64,000 nt of DNA, from positions 31,617 through 95,616 of the forward strand of contig JALCCG010000061.1 in the NCBI GenBank assembly GCA_023212695.1, in the 5' to 3' direction. The position numbers were made by a program, and so were the translations under genes. Below, one piece after another: positions 53,501-63,560 of the stretch; position 1 is the stretch's first letter; every line of letters starts with the position of its first letter. The DNA is from Sporisorium sorghi (taxonomy: Eukaryota; Basidiomycota; Ustilaginomycetes; Ustilaginales; Ustilaginaceae). The notes beneath the pieces were generated by a model. The model was not told the DNA's origin. It ran no database searches and saw only the letters and a program-made list of their open reading frames with translations.

Positions 53501-54904
53501 TGGACCGAGGTGCCGGTGGATTTGCTGATGGTGCACTTTGCCGTGCCGTGGGTGACGCAGCGGATCGATCCGGATAAGGTGTCCGAGGCGTGGCTCACGG
53601 CGTGGTGGAAGGGCGCGTCTCGGGCGCTGCGGCTCAGCAGCTACATGATTGGCGGCGAGTTCAGGGAGGAGCAGCGTCGACCGAAGGCGAATGCGTTCGT
53701 GGCGGCGTGGAATGCGCTGTTGGGTCGTCAGCAGTCGCAGGTTGGCGAATATGTCGAGGATGGCGGGCCGTGCCGCGTCCCAGCGGACGACAAGGCGATC
53801 ACGTCCGGTCCGCTCATCATCCCGCTCAACGCCGACGGCACCGCACCGAACGAACGTCTCGCCGAAGCTATCAGCAAACAGGAAGCAGACGCGGTGAAAC
53901 ACACGCCCAGGCCGACCTATACCAACATCTACCTGCCCTCGCACTACCGCGTGCGCATCACGGCGATCCTGACGCTGCTGTGGCTGAGCCACTGCGTGCT
54001 GTTCGTGCTCGCGTTGGGTGGGCCGTTGCTCATCGGGCGTGCGGTCACAGGTGTTGTAGCGAAAGAGGTGCACGACTTCTACTCGTACGCAGTGGGGCTG
54101 ACTTTGGTGCTTGTAGCAGCGCGCCTGGTGCGCGGAGTGCGCAAGATGTGGCTGCGCCGCATCAAGCGTGCGCGGTGGGCTCGAACCACTCCTGCGGTGT
54201 ACATCGCCGTGCGCGTGCTGGTGGAGATCAAGCGCGTATGTAAAGCGGCGCTGCTGCTCGTGGGCGTTGCCGGGCTGCTGCCGCTGGTGGTGGGGCTGCT
54301 GGTGGACCAGTACGTGCTGGTGCCGCTGCGGTGCCGGTCGACGCAGCTCCCCGTGCTGCACCTGGGTCAGATCTGGGCCAGCGGCGTCATCGAGGCGCGG
54401 CTGCTGCTGTTTAGCGCGCGCTACTTCGGTGTTCCCGAAACAGGGGTGTACGCGAGGTTCATGAGCAACGTCGACCACGTCGTGCGCAGCGGTCTGTACC
54501 CGCGGCCCAAAGTGCGGCTCGCGTGGGAGCGCATCGTCCTCCCTGTCACTGTGGCGGGCGCCGCGCTGCTGGTGATGCCGGTGGGTGTGGCGTATGCGCT
54601 AGCGAGCTCGGGCTGGGTCGAGGTGCGAAGTAGGGAGGACGAACAGCTGCTGCTGCGCAAAGTGATGGGCGCGGTGCAGAGCGTGTTGCTCGTGGCAGGG
54701 GTGAGAGGGGCGGTGAGGCGGAGGATGGACAGCTGGACGGAGGTGCTCAAGGATGAGGTGTTCTTGGAGAGTACCGAGTTGAAGAATTTCGAATCCGAGG
54801 GCAAGGGTCGAGATAGGGAGGAGGGTGGGCAAAGCGGTACACAGGGCCAAGGTAGGGACGAGTACGCCGCTGAGGGTGTGCTGCCGGACGTGCTGTTCGG
54901 GTGA
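50549..54904 (+). CDS. SSM4: DOA10/MARCH6-type membrane RING-CH E3 ubiquitin ligase
   Basis: 1,451 residues from the ATG at 50549 in a caccATGG context; the ATG 9 nt upstream is weaker. The RING-CH domain is complete at the N-terminus: C7, C10, C24, C26, H34, C37, C50 and C53 (C4HC3). About 14 hydrophobic segments follow, starting with ALLVGFTWLALLPLININVW, separated by a long acidic loop at about 270-560. The protein is the ER and inner-nuclear-membrane ligase (Doa10, gene SSM4 in yeast) for ERAD-C degradation with Ubc6 and Ubc7. The mid-protein TD domain region (FHPVREILDKKSLTQLRKIGASAVMY) is visible near 930. Single exon; its stop lies only 88 nt from the RAD9 stop on the other strand. Confidence 0.94.
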   Translation: MEDEDSCRICRSGPETGAPLYHPCKCTGSIRYCHQECLVQWLQHSRKKYCELCKHSFIFHKKYRNDMPSDGNLPRYLYARRLVIRAVQISQLAARALLVGFTWLALLPLININVWRFMFWSIDVATWMGVPGSVHPFEMQAPPAANSSTSASVSGTNATPANSSLGRARNGSAFRAGTLTHTPLSMAHVKLALGSFAEKLSHDVFQGQILSCVIVVFFVGVFLLREWILQNMPQNFDIQPNIDAVQQPLQPFGDAAAAGQPIAPVDRQAQNQADFERGRDQLEHLLARLPELEAEQRPEEEINVNEEQHNHELDLDLDPETQREHARQARIRRLERAVAQNAQPNEEPTVAADEPQHHDDAIPPSDHGADVEDNTAAIAPTQSQQLNGASSSTQDLQDALGWSEDGARLQSNQASINDQAQSSMPEQAQAGPSNNSATQHRHQPSAWNVPDQDASPSRVIVWSLPEQALQQDSAAAEAAELPGEADAQLGTNDPALDEPIEEEAAQDDEEAWEDESDGEDRVAPRQLDPADEAALRAAAAAAFPPPIALHFADDEIDIVAAEAEDQEADNGLAEEMDGILEAVGMQGPLFGIVQNLFLMIFLCGFVMLAFVMMPYIVGRALGSGPGLVKLLALPVKLLRYVTDPLFDSVIALGANSVWPKLASAIGVSSTGSQEASKIVTGAADAASSTSVIGWAQRFLPSYFAQTAASKSSIVASPIAAKTSATAAMLVRLLPASVTNSSHWKAASDAFDVALATGLRGSLERIADYIAAFFMRLDAHRNGTSTTDRTFCVAFGHAYWLLVLFIHQHFSKPDLQRAAAEQSALKMFMDQHVLILKAIVFIFIELIVFPLGCGLLFDICTMPLLADASIALWPAKIRAAPLSFAFLRWMGGTIYMFVFAQYVSATRKVLRPGVLCWIRDPNDPSFHPVREILDKKSLTQLRKIGASAVMYAAILVASVGVNTYFMRYAMGWSGVLPLRWRPFEPWTEVPVDLLMVHFAVPWVTQRIDPDKVSEAWLTAWWKGASRALRLSSYMIGGEFREEQRRPKANAFVAAWNALLGRQQSQVGEYVEDGGPCRVPADDKAITSGPLIIPLNADGTAPNERLAEAISKQEADAVKHTPRPTYTNIYLPSHYRVRITAILTLLWLSHCVLFVLALGGPLLIGRAVTGVVAKEVHDFYSYAVGLTLVLVAARLVRGVRKMWLRRIKRARWARTTPAVYIAVRVLVEIKRVCKAALLLVGVAGLLPLVVGLLVDQYVLVPLRCRSTQLPVLHLGQIWASGVIEARLLLFSARYFGVPETGVYARFMSNVDHVVRSGLYPRPKVRLAWERIVLPVTVAGAALLVMPVGVAYALASSGWVEVRSREDEQLLLRKVMGAVQSVLLVAGVRGAVRRRMDSWTEVLKDEVFLESTELKNFESEGKGRDREEGGQSGTQGQGRDEYAAEGVLPDVLFG

Positions 54905-54992
54905 ATGCACACTTTCAAACATTCGCGCTTCTGATGCGTCCGGTCAAGATGATATGCTTGAAAAGCTGTGCAACGCTGTGTGTGAGAGAGGG

Positions 54993-56568
54993 CTAGAAGA
55001 GCGGCTTGAACCGTTTGCGTGGCCCTGAATCGGCGGTTTGGCTGTCGCTCTCGTCATCATCGTCTGAACCCCTCCCGCTCATCTCTCTCTTCTGAGTCCC
55101 AGCCTGTGACGCACTCTCCTGCGTGTGTGTAGGCATCATAAACTCGGCCGGATCGCCACCCTGCGCGACGGGCGTCGGCTGGACAAACGCCAACTCGGGC
55201 GTGTGTTGCAGCGCTGGCGGTGTGGGATGTAGCGAGAGTTGGGAGGCGCCGGGGAAGAAGAGCGGTTGTGTTGCTTCGTCGTCACTGTTGGCGTCCGCAG
55301 GAGGGGGTTGGGGTTGGGGCAGGGGTGTGGATTGGTTGGGCGGCATCGGGGCTGGGTTACGGGTGGTGCTGTGCGAGGGGTGTGAGGGGTCGGGCTGGCG
55401 AGCGTTGGTTTCGCTGGTGGACGGGCGGTGGGAATGCGAGGAAGAGGTGACCGAAGCGGCGATCCTCGCCCCCTCCCCTTGTTGCTGCGGCTGCACCTTC
55501 TCCCTCTCCCCCTCCCCACCACCTCTATCACCCTTGGTCGTAGCAATAACAAACTCGGCAGCAACCGCGCTCTCCACCCTCAACCGCACAAACAGCGGCT
55601 CATCCCCTTCACTAAAATTAACCTCCAGCGCGACCCCCCAGCTCTCCGCCAACCCCACCGTAGCCTTGAACTCCCTCAAGCTAAACGTCAACCGCACGTC
55701 ATCCAGCACGCAGTACTCTTTGAACTCCTCCACTGCGACTTTGACTTCAGTCGCAATCGCCTTCCTCACCGCACTCCCGCGGGAAGCATCGGGGAGCTCT
55801 TCTTCTTTCGAGCGGGCGATGCAGGAGGTCGGGGTGCAGAGGAGCGTGATCTCACCTGTGCGCGAGGTGGCGAGGAAGTGCTCGAGCCACTCGGCGGCGG
55901 TGGCGGCGTGCAGGCAGAAGAAGGAGGGCGGGTTCGGGTCCGCGGTGGGCAGCAGGCCGCGTTTGGGCTCGTACGTGAGATGGTGCGTTTTGAGGATCGA
56001 GTGGTGGCAGTGGAGGGTTAGGGTGAAGCGGCACGGGTCGGTGGTGGTTAGGGTTAGGGAGAGGCGCTCGACGCTGCGCCCGCGTGTGCGCAGGATGGAT
56101 AGGATCGTCTGTGCTCCGTTCGGAAAACTGTGTCAGTGAAGGGGTGAAATTGTCGGGAGGGAGAGGGGGAAAGGAGGGACGCACCTTGAGCTGGATCTGA
56201 CACTCGATCTTCTCATTCCCCTCGGTGCTGACGCTGAGGAAGAAATCCGGGTCAAACGCAAACATGCAGAACGCCGAGTTGGTCGCGTTGATCGCTGAGA
56301 GACGGATCTGTTGCCCACCCTAATAGTCAGCACCACTTCACTTTCCACATCGAGGTAAGGCGTTGTAAGCGACTCACCTGCGCCTGCCCATTGGTGCGCG
56401 GACTGCACTGCAGCCAAAACGTCTCGGAGAAACGACTTAGGCAGTGAAGTGCGCTGTAGAATGCTGTTCCAGTTCAAAAGAGGTGATGATTAGATGAGGA
56501 CAAGAAACGCGTTGTGAGGGGAAGAGCGACTTACTCTTGATATCGCTCGCCGAGATGAGGGCGTTCAT
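54993..56568 (-). CDS. RAD9: RAD9 checkpoint clamp subunit (4 exons)
   Basis: Rebuilt exons: 56568-56535 (34 nt), 56463-56378, 56319-56185 and 56108-54993. The introns are 71, 58 and 76 nt. The total of 1,371 nt gives 456 residues. Joined sequence reads MNALISASDIK/TFYSALHCLSRFSETFWLQCSPRTNGQAQ/GGQQIRLSAINATNSAF, which is a standard Rad9 start. The PCNA-like fold continues through DPCRFTLTLHCHHSILKTHHL and KEYCVLDDVRLTFSLREFKATV. The Ser/Pro/Gln-rich tail (about 270-456) is the phosphorylated region that recruits the TopBP1-type adaptor. It ends RKRFKPLF, resembling a nuclear signal. Rad9 joins Rad1 and Hus1 in the 9-1-1 clamp for the DNA damage checkpoint. This is the fission-yeast/animal type Rad9, not budding yeast Rad9. 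Confidence 0.9.
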
Positions 56569-57036
56569 GGTTGGCAACGTCGCTCGTGAACGGTAAGTGC
56601 TGCTATGGCATACTTCGGAGTGGGGTTTTGGGTGGTTGCTGAGAAGGATATCGGTGAGATGGGGTGGCGTTGATGGTCAAGAGGTGAGAGAGAGAGGGAA
56701 AGAAGGCTGAGTCGAGAAGAAAAATCGAGTGTTGGTCTCCACACCGTCAAAGCGCGTCGAAAAGCAGAACGCGTAAATTGACAGGGATTTGAAGCGCTTC
56801 TTTTTTCTGAAGCAGAAATTGAGGTCGAGAAATGGCCTCACCACAGCACAGACATCGAACACTTGCTCAAACTCAAAGCCAAGTAGGAGCCCTTGCAGAC
56901 ATGGCAGAACAACGCCGGAGGAGCACAAACGATCATGGAGATAAGACTCACACAGAGAGAGAACGATTGATCGATTCTGAGCAAGAAAAACAAACGATAT
57001 CGCGTCGATAGAGAAAAGTGCGTAGAGCATCAACCC
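56569..57036. other. Intergenic region: RAD9 promoter and TRP5 3' flank
   Basis: 468 nt without a supported gene. A 118-aa ORF on the - strand is Phe/Ser/Leu-rich with no family pattern. Confidence 0.45.
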
Positions 57037-59190
57037 TCAAGCAATGTTCCAGCCAAGACGCTCGCCCCAACCACCGTTCGCAATGGCATTGGCAATCTGC
57101 TCCACGTCCTTGTCACCACGGCCACTGAGCGAAACCACGATATCCTCGTCCGGCTTCATAGTCTTGGCGATGTGGAACGCAGCCCACAGAGCATGCGAAG
57201 TTTCCAGCGCCGGGATGATGCCCTCGAGCTCGGTGCACAGCTTGAAGCCGCGCAGCGCCTCCTCGTCGGTGGCTGCCGTGTACTCGGCCCTACCGGAATC
57301 CTTGAGGAACGAGTGTTCGGGTCCCACACCAGGGTAGTCGAGACCGGCGCTGATCGAGTGCGTCTCGGTAATCTGGCCAAACGCGTCCTGCAGCAAGTAG
57401 GTGCGGACGCCGTGCAGCACACCGGGCGTGCCCTTGCTCAGCGTGGCCGAGTGGCGCGCCGTGTCAATCCCATCCCCTCCGGCCTCGACACCAATCAGAC
57501 GTACGCTCTTGTCCTGCACGAAAGGATGGAAGATGCCGATGGCATTCGAGCCACCGCCAACACACGCAATCACAGCGTCCGGCAGCTTGCCCTTCTTCTC
57601 GTGCAGCTGCTGCTTGACCTCTTTACCAATGATCGACTGGAAGTCGCGCACGATCGACGGGAACGGATGCGGTCCAATCGCCGAACCCACAATGTAGTGC
57701 GTGCTGTGCAGGTTGGTCACCCAGTCGCGGTTCGCCTCGTTGATCGCATCCTTGAGCGTCTTGCTCCCGCTCTCCACCGCCACCACCTTGGCTCCGAGCA
57801 TCTTCATGCGGAACGCATTGAGCGACTGCCGACGCACATCCTCAGAACCCATGTACACCACGCACTCCATGCCAAACTTGGCACACGCCGTCGCGGTGGC
57901 CACGCCGTGCTGGCCCGCACCGGTCTCGGCGATGATTCTGGTCTTGCCGAGTCTGCGGGCGAGCAGGATCTGGCCCACGGCATTGTTGATCTTGTGCGAG
58001 CCCGTGTGGTTGAGATCTTCGCGCTTGAACCAGATCTGCGCGCCGCCAGCTGCCTTGGTCATGCGGTCGGCGGGGTACAGCTCCGAGGGGCGGCCAATGT
58101 ACTCGTAGTAGCTCTCGAACTCCTTCCAGAACTCCGGGTCCTTGAGCGCATCCAGGTACGCCTTCTCGAGCTCCTGGTGCGCATCGAACAGCGCCTCGGG
58201 GATGTACTGCCCACCGAACTTGCCGAAGCGCGGAGGTCGCACCTTGCCCTCGCCGTCGACAATGGTGTCGAGGCCGGGGACAGGCGGCCTGTCTGCGCTC
58301 ACCACGCCGTCGACCTTGGGCACAGGCACCGAGTCCGGCTGGTCCATAACCTGCTTGATGTTCAGCGGCTGCTTGCGCTGGATGCCGCCCTCGTTCCTTC
58401 CGGTAATCTGGGCGCAGTAGGCGCGCGCAGCCTCGACACGAGCAGCCGTGTTGGCAGGAGCCTCCTTGAGCTTGGCGACCAACTTGCTGCCGATGACGAC
58501 ACCGTCGGCGTGCTCGCCAACCTCGATGAAATGCTCGCGTGTCGAGACACCAAAGCCGACGGCGAGCGGGATAGGGGTGATGCTGCGAATTTTGGCGATG
58601 AGATCGGGGAGCTCGCTCGACACGCTCGTGGTGGCGCCGGTGGTGCCCATCTTGGAGACGACGTAGATGAACGAGTCGGCGAGCGAGGCGAGGTGCTTGA
58701 TGCGCTGGATCGACGTAGACGGAGCGATGAGTGGCACGTACGAAAGGCCGTGCTTGGTACACGAGGCACGGAAATCAGCCGCTTCCTCGGGAGGCAAGTC
58801 AACCATGATGAAACCGTTGGCGCCGGCAGCCTTGGCGTCTTCAACTGCCTTTTCCTCGCCGTAAGCGAGCGTGGGGTTGTAGTATCCCATGAGCAGCACG
58901 GGTGCCTTGAGACCTCTTGAGCGCGCCTGTCGGATGTAATCGAGACATTGAGTGTAGCCGACGCCCTGCTCGAGCGCGACCTGGTTGCTCTCCTGGATAG
59001 CGGGACCGTCGGCCTGGGGATCAGAGAAGGGAACGCCGAGCTCGATCACGTCGGCACCTCCCTCCGCGAGAGCGAGAAGCACCTCGACGGTGTCGTCCTT
59101 GGTGGGGAAGCCGGCGGTGACGAAGCTGACAAAGACGGCCTCGTTTTTGGCTGCCTTTGCGGCAAAAGTGGCTTTGATCTGGTCGGTCAT
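57037..59190 (-). CDS. TRP5: Tryptophan synthase, fused alpha and beta domains
   Basis: 717 residues from the ATG at 59188-59190; the longer in-frame upstream stretch is not family-like. The alpha domain (1 to about 260) has the catalytic Glu in [16 protein letters not shown] and Asp in [10 protein letters not shown]. The beta domain (about 300-717) has [18 protein letters not shown], the PLP-binding Lys in [25 protein letters not shown], and the phosphate loop [10 protein letters not shown]. The fused protein makes tryptophan from indole-3-glycerol phosphate and serine by indole channelling, in the cytosol. The alpha-beta fusion is the fungal arrangement. Three TGACTC hexamers lie 218-550 nt upstream. 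Confidence 0.98.
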   Translation of the reverse strand: MTDQIKATFAAKAAKNEAVFVSFVTAGFPTKDDTVEVLLALAEGGADVIELGVPFSDPQADGPAIQESNQVALEQGVGYTQCLDYIRQARSRGLKAPVLLMGYYNPTLAYGEEKAVEDAKAAGANGFIMVDLPPEEAADFRASCTKHGLSYVPLIAPSTSIQRIKHLASLADSFIYVVSKMGTTGATTSVSSELPDLIAKIRSITPIPLAVGFGVSTREHFIEVGEHADGVVIGSKLVAKLKEAPANTAARVEAARAYCAQITGRNEGGIQRKQPLNIKQVMDQPDSVPVPKVDGVVSADRPPVPGLDTIVDGEGKVRPPRFGKFGGQYIPEALFDAHQELEKAYLDALKDPEFWKEFESYYEYIGRPSELYPADRMTKAAGGAQIWFKREDLNHTGSHKINNAVGQILLARRLGKTRIIAETGAGQHGVATATACAKFGMECVVYMGSEDVRRQSLNAFRMKMLGAKVVAVESGSKTLKDAINEANRDWVTNLHSTHYIVGSAIGPHPFPSIVRDFQSIIGKEVKQQLHEKKGKLPDAVIACVGGGSNAIGIFHPFVQDKSVRLIGVEAGGDGIDTARHSATLSKGTPGVLHGVRTYLLQDAFGQITETHSISAGLDYPGVGPEHSFLKDSGRAEYTAATDEEALRGFKLCTELEGIIPALETSHALWAAFHIAKTMKPDEDIVVSLSGRGDKDVEQIANAIANGGWGERLGWNIA

Positions 59191-59407
59191 GGTTGCAGAT
59201 GCAGATGTGCTGTGAATGTGATTGAATCGAACCTGCTTCAAAGTGAAAGTAGGAGTCGGGTGGTTGCGAGCAGGCGTCGAACAAGCTACGAATGCAAGTC
59301 TAGACGAGGTAGTTGACGGCGAAAGTCTGCTGGATGCAGTGAAGAGCTGCGGGCGGGCAAAGGTACGCCGCAGGAAAAGGGGGAATGAGATGGTGGACAA
59401 GATGTTC

Positions 59408-59413
59408 GAGTCA
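59408..59413 (-). promoter_or_regulatory. Candidate Gcn4/Cpc1-type site upstream of TRP5 (proximal)
   Basis: TGACTC on the TRP5 strand, about 218 nt upstream of the ATG. It is the nearest of three such hexamers; the others are at 59627-59632 (-) and 59738-59743 (+). Confidence 0.45.
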
Positions 59414-59626
59414 CCAAGGCTGGATGAAGGTGACGACGGTGGGTAGACGGCTGTTGTTGTGGTGTTGGGAAGAATAGATGAAGGAGGAGAAAGAGAGCTC
59501 GGTTGTGGGAAACCAAGCGAAGAAAGATGGCCGAAACGGCAATTGCAGCACAACAGCGTGAGAGAAAGTGGGAGAGGCGAGAAGAAACACAAGGCAGCAG
59601 ACGGCGATGTGAGCTTTATTCAGTGG

Positions 59627-59632
59627 GAGTCA
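59627..59632 (-). promoter_or_regulatory. Candidate Gcn4/Cpc1-type site upstream of TRP5 (middle)
   Basis: Second TGACTC, about 437 nt upstream of the TRP5 ATG, on the same strand as the gene. Confidence 0.35.
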
Positions 59633-59737
59633 GAGTCTCATTTCTTCTTGATTGATTCGACACCTTGGAAATAACAATTAACAATTACAGTAAGTTAGAT
59701 AAAAGCCTTGGCCCCGTCGCGGTGACTTTGGCGTTTG

Positions 59738-59743
59738 TGACTC
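59738..59743 (+). promoter_or_regulatory. Candidate Gcn4/Cpc1-type site upstream of TRP5 (distal)
   Basis: Third TGACTC, opposite orientation, about 548 nt upstream of the TRP5 ATG. It could be too far to act. Confidence 0.3.
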
Positions 59744-60177
59744 GCTTCTCAGTGAGAAATTTTGTATTCCGGTCCGGGCTTGCGGCCAATACAAAGTGGA
59801 CGCTCTTCCGCCTTTACTGAATTCAAAATGTCTGCAGCGAGTTCTTCTTGACGGCAGCCGCATCCTGCAAAGTTGCTGCTTTCCTTCGCCGGCTCTCCCC
59901 ACCGCAACTCACCGTCAACGTTGCAGAGAAGTTCATTGCAAGACGATGCAGCGTTACGCAACCGACTTCCCCCGAGTCATCTCTAAGGTTCACATTCACA
60001 CAGCGGAGCCTCAAGGCACTACTGTAGTCAGCTTGAAAGGCGGTCTTGGTCTTGGTCATGTGTATGGAATTGTTCTTGTCGGAAGAGAAAAGACACGGTG
60101 ACAGAAAGATTGGGCATGGAAGGGCGCGATTGCTTTCGGCAAGATGCAGCAATGAAACGCATCGCTGCTAGTACTCT

Positions 60178-62742
60178 CTACGACTTGCGCGTCTGCTCGC
60201 GTGCCGCCTTGATCAGAGGCGCCAGCGTCCGCAAGCTCTCGGATCGCTTCAAGAACGGATGCGCCAGCATGCCCACCGCATCGGGACGACGCTCGGCATC
60301 CACGTCCAGACACGTCTTGAGAAAGTCCTTGAACGTGTTCGAAAGATTCTCCGGGTTGTTGATCTTGGGCGTGCCGTTGGTCGCGATCAGGTAGAGCGCA
60401 CGCAGCGGGTTCTCGTTCAGGTACGGCGGCTCGCCCTCCACCATCTCGATGCACATGATGCCCAGACTCCAGATGTCCACCTTCGGCCCGTACTCTTTGC
60501 GCGTCACCACCTCGGGCGCCATCCAGTACGGCGTACCCACCATCGTGGTGCGCTTCGCCTGCGACTCGCCAATCTGCGCACAGAAGCCAAAGTCGGTCAG
60601 CTTGATGTCGCCCTGCAAGCTGAGCAGCACGTTGTCCGACTTGATGTCGCGGTGGATCACGCCGTGCTCGTGCAGGTGTCGCAATCCCTCCAACACCTCG
60701 CGGCTCACCGCTGCAATCTGGCCCTCGGTCATGATATTGCACGTCACCACGTCGGTCAAACTGCCGCCCTCCATGTACTCCATCACCACCCACAGGTCGC
60801 CCTTGAAGAGGAACGAGTCGATAAAGTTGACAATGTTGCGGTGGCGCGACTCCTTCATGACGAGGATCTCGTTGATGATGAGGTCCTTCTTGGGTTGCTG
60901 CTCCAGGTTCATCTGCTTGATGGCCACCGACACGTTGGTGCCGACCTGGTAGGCGGTGAAGACACCACCACTGGCGCCCTGACCGATCTTTTGCAGGCTC
61001 CTGTACAGCTTGGTCGGGTCGGCGTCGGTGCAGATGGCCTGCAGCTTGGCGATGACATCGGCATCCTTGATGGTGTTCTTCTTGGTCTCTCTTCTGCGTG
61101 GCACAGCTCCGGGTCCCTTGATGTTCTTGTTCGCTGCCGCAGCCGAGGAAGCTGCCGATGCCGATGCGCCGCCATTTGCCGCAGCGGCAGCGGGACCGCC
61201 AATGCTGGGGCCTGAGGCGGACGCTTTCGACGCCGATGCGGATGAGGCCGCGGGCAGGCGCGGCGCAGAACTCGGCTTGGATCCCAGAGGTGGCGAAGGA
61301 GCCTTGGTGGCTGGGCCTGCGCCGGGAGCCGGAGCCGGTCGCGTCGGCTTGAGCAGCGCCTCTGCCGAGCTGCTGGCCGAGCCAGAGGGCTGACGAAGAT
61401 CGGGACTGCTGTGCTCGCCCGCTCTCTTGGCATGCATAGCCCCTGGTGGAGCGGGTGCAGCTCGAGGCTTTTCGTACAGGATCGGCTGGGTTGGGCCTTT
61501 GAAGCCGTCGTCGCTGCTCGTGTCGGTGCGGGGAGGGCCAGGGCCGGGTTGGTGGTTGTTGCCCTTGGCGCCGCCCATCTTTTTCCACACGTCTGAGCCG
61601 CCTTCGCTCTTGGTAGCATCCTGGTAGAAGGCAACAATGTCCATGACTGCTTGCGGATTGGCTTCCTGATCTTGGCGCGAGATGCCTGACTCCTGCAATA
61701 GCTGCTGCCACTCTTTTGGAAGACCAGTGAATTCGCCTGTGTCCGAGTTGAAGCCGACGTGCGTCAAGTGCACCGGGTCGTATGGCGTTGAGATCTCGAT
61801 CTTTTTCTGAGCCGAAAAGACGTCGCTCATCGAGTTGACAAAGCCGCCCAAGACGCTCTTGAAAGTATTCCTGCCTCCCGGTGTTGCTGTGCCATCGCGA
61901 CTCCTCTCGCGGTCCCTGCTGCCGTGGACAAAGTGACTTTGGGTGACGAGGGAAGGGCCAGCTGCGTCGCCTTCGAGCGTGGGCGAGGACTGGTTCAAGT
62001 TGGGCGACAATTGATGCTGCTGAGGGCCGATGCTCGAGTGGGAGCGTTGCGCCATGACAGGAGCCACGTGTTGGGATGCACTGACCGACGAAATGGTATG
62101 CAACGTGTCGGGACCCGAAGTATTGGATCGGACGGGTCGTGGAGGGAAAGGTGCTCCTCCAGTCGAGCTCGAGGGTGCCATGTTCTGCGATGACCACGGC
62201 ACGGCAGAGCTAGGACCATTTATGGGCGATGCGGCAGGCGGATTGCTGGAAACGCCCGAGACGCTGAAGGGGAGACCGGTTTGTGCGGGCAAACCGGATC
62301 GTTGGATCCCATTGACCGACGTGTTAATGGTAGGTCGTGAGCGATAGGCGCCATTGGAGGAGTCGGATGCGCCATTCGCAAAGGTGGAAGCGGACGCCGA
62401 TGTGGGGGAAGCGGACGAGGTCGAGGAGGACGCGCCCTGGAAAGCAAAGCTGGACGCGGAGCCTACGTTGCTGCTGCTGGGAGGAGCGGGCGCACTGCGT
62501 TGTGGGACGAGGGTCATGTCGGAGAAATCAAAGCTGCCGGCGAGACCTGTAAAAGCGCCATCCGTGTTGCCGATGCCTTCGACGCCCTTGAGGTAGTTGG
62601 GAGTAGCTGCGGAAGGACCAGCTTGGTTGTAGGAGGGGCGGCCTGTAGCTTCGGCCAAGGCATCTGCACTGCGTGGCATGACCTGTGCGCCCTGAAAGTC
62701 GTGGGGATGCTTTATGACGGATCGTTTGGGTGATTGATGCAT
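60178..62742 (-). CDS. STE20: p21-activated kinase (PAK), Ste20/Pak1 type
   Basis: 854 residues in one exon. A Ser/Pro-rich N-terminus is followed by a CRIB (p21-binding) domain at about 315-355 (ISTPYDPVHLTHVGFNSDTGEFTGLPKEWQQLL). A Pro/Ala/Ser-rich linker leads to a Ste20-group kinase domain at about 580-835: GQGASGGVFTAY, VAIKQMN, HRDIKSDN, DFGFCAQI, and activation loop KRTTMVGTPYWMAPEV. Binding of GTP-loaded Cdc42 or Rac to the CRIB relieves autoinhibition; such kinases act upstream of MAPK cascades and in polarity and mating. No PH domain is visible in the protein or in upstream ORFs, so this fits the Ste20/Pak1 branch rather than Cla4. In Ustilago maydis that branch is Smu1; orthology to it is inferred from domain layout only. 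Confidence 0.93.
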   Translation of the reverse strand: MHQSPKRSVIKHPHDFQGAQVMPRSADALAEATGRPSYNQAGPSAATPNYLKGVEGIGNTDGAFTGLAGSFDFSDMTLVPQRSAPAPPSSSNVGSASSFAFQGASSSTSSASPTSASASTFANGASDSSNGAYRSRPTINTSVNGIQRSGLPAQTGLPFSVSGVSSNPPAASPINGPSSAVPWSSQNMAPSSSTGGAPFPPRPVRSNTSGPDTLHTISSVSASQHVAPVMAQRSHSSIGPQQHQLSPNLNQSSPTLEGDAAGPSLVTQSHFVHGSRDRERSRDGTATPGGRNTFKSVLGGFVNSMSDVFSAQKKIEISTPYDPVHLTHVGFNSDTGEFTGLPKEWQQLLQESGISRQDQEANPQAVMDIVAFYQDATKSEGGSDVWKKMGGAKGNNHQPGPGPPRTDTSSDDGFKGPTQPILYEKPRAAPAPPGAMHAKRAGEHSSPDLRQPSGSASSSAEALLKPTRPAPAPGAGPATKAPSPPLGSKPSSAPRLPAASSASASKASASGPSIGGPAAAAANGGASASAASSAAAANKNIKGPGAVPRRRETKKNTIKDADVIAKLQAICTDADPTKLYRSLQKIGQGASGGVFTAYQVGTNVSVAIKQMNLEQQPKKDLIINEILVMKESRHRNIVNFIDSFLFKGDLWVVMEYMEGGSLTDVVTCNIMTEGQIAAVSREVLEGLRHLHEHGVIHRDIKSDNVLLSLQGDIKLTDFGFCAQIGESQAKRTTMVGTPYWMAPEVVTRKEYGPKVDIWSLGIMCIEMVEGEPPYLNENPLRALYLIATNGTPKINNPENLSNTFKDFLKTCLDVDAERRPDAVGMLAHPFLKRSESLRTLAPLIKAAREQTRKS

Positions 62743-63481
62743 GATTGCGAAAAAGCGCTCGAGCTGCGATGAGGTTTGAGCAGAAGGTGGATGAGGTGGA
62801 TAGGAGTCTAGTTCGTTATCAATCCTCCGTGTTGGTGCCAGCCAGTGAGAGGGATCGAAAAAGGATGCGCGTGGAGAGACAAAGTAGGAAACCGGCGAGC
62901 TTATGTCGACGACTCGATGGTGACAGAGAGTGTATCAGCGCGTCATGAGCTGGCTGCGGATGGATGGTGGTTGTTGCGCGCGCTATTGTAGATCAAAAGC
63001 TGGTTGTCGAGAATGAGGATGTGCTGGAAGATGCGCGCGACTAAATTTCGGATATGAAATCGAGCACCGAGAGATCAAGGCGAGTGAAATGGGGCTGGTG
63101 GTACTGGCAATGATGGTGTCCAATCGACGACGCAAAGTGTACGGGTGCACCGTGTGCATTCGCGGGCCCAGCGGAGATGTATGGTCAAAGCGGGACGGTG
63201 GTGATGATGGTGTTCAGCGATGCCATCCAAAGACGAGACTGAGACTCTAACTAAGCGAAGCAAAGCAAAAGCAAAAGCGAAAGCGAAAAGCAGCAAAAAA
63301 AGCAACACACGCGCGCGGCTCGCACCTGTGTGTCTGTGTTGTGTGTGTCTCGCTGTGGTGCCAAGGCGAGCAAGCGCGCTGGCCCTTTTTTTTTTTTTTG
63401 AGAGAGAGAGGAGGAGAGCGAGCGAGCGTCCGCTGTCACTTTTGCGAGAGAGAAATCGAGACTTCGCGAGGCAGGTGTTTT

Positions 63482-63497
63482 TTGAATTGAAATTCAA
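63482..63497. repeat. Perfect palindrome TTGAATT-GA-AATTCAA
   Basis: Inverted repeat with 7-bp arms and a 2-nt centre, at the point where composition turns AT-rich. Possibly near a transposon end. Confidence 0.6.
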
Positions 63498-63560
63498 GCT
63501 TCACACGGCTCTCTTGGTTTTCGGAAATTGAAAAAAAAGAACGTAGTTCACATAGATGTG

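Larger units (their letters stand above)
59191..60177. promoter_or_regulatory. TRP5 upstream region and PAK-gene 3' flank
   Basis: 987 nt with no supported gene. The half near TRP5 contains three TGACTC hexamers. The half near 60100 is the 3' flank of the PAK kinase gene. Confidence 0.5.

Noticed and set aside
52535..54478. 647-aa ORF antisense to DOA10
   Set aside because: Long but only His/Arg/Gln-rich low complexity. The sense frame is a clear multi-pass ligase.
57172..58920. 582-aa ORF antisense to TRP5
   Set aside because: Antisense shadow of a strongly codon-biased gene; no recognisable domain.
60056..62197. 713-aa ORF overlapping the PAK kinase on the same strand in another frame
   Set aside because: Arg/Gly/His-rich shadow frame; the other frame contains complete CRIB and kinase motifs.
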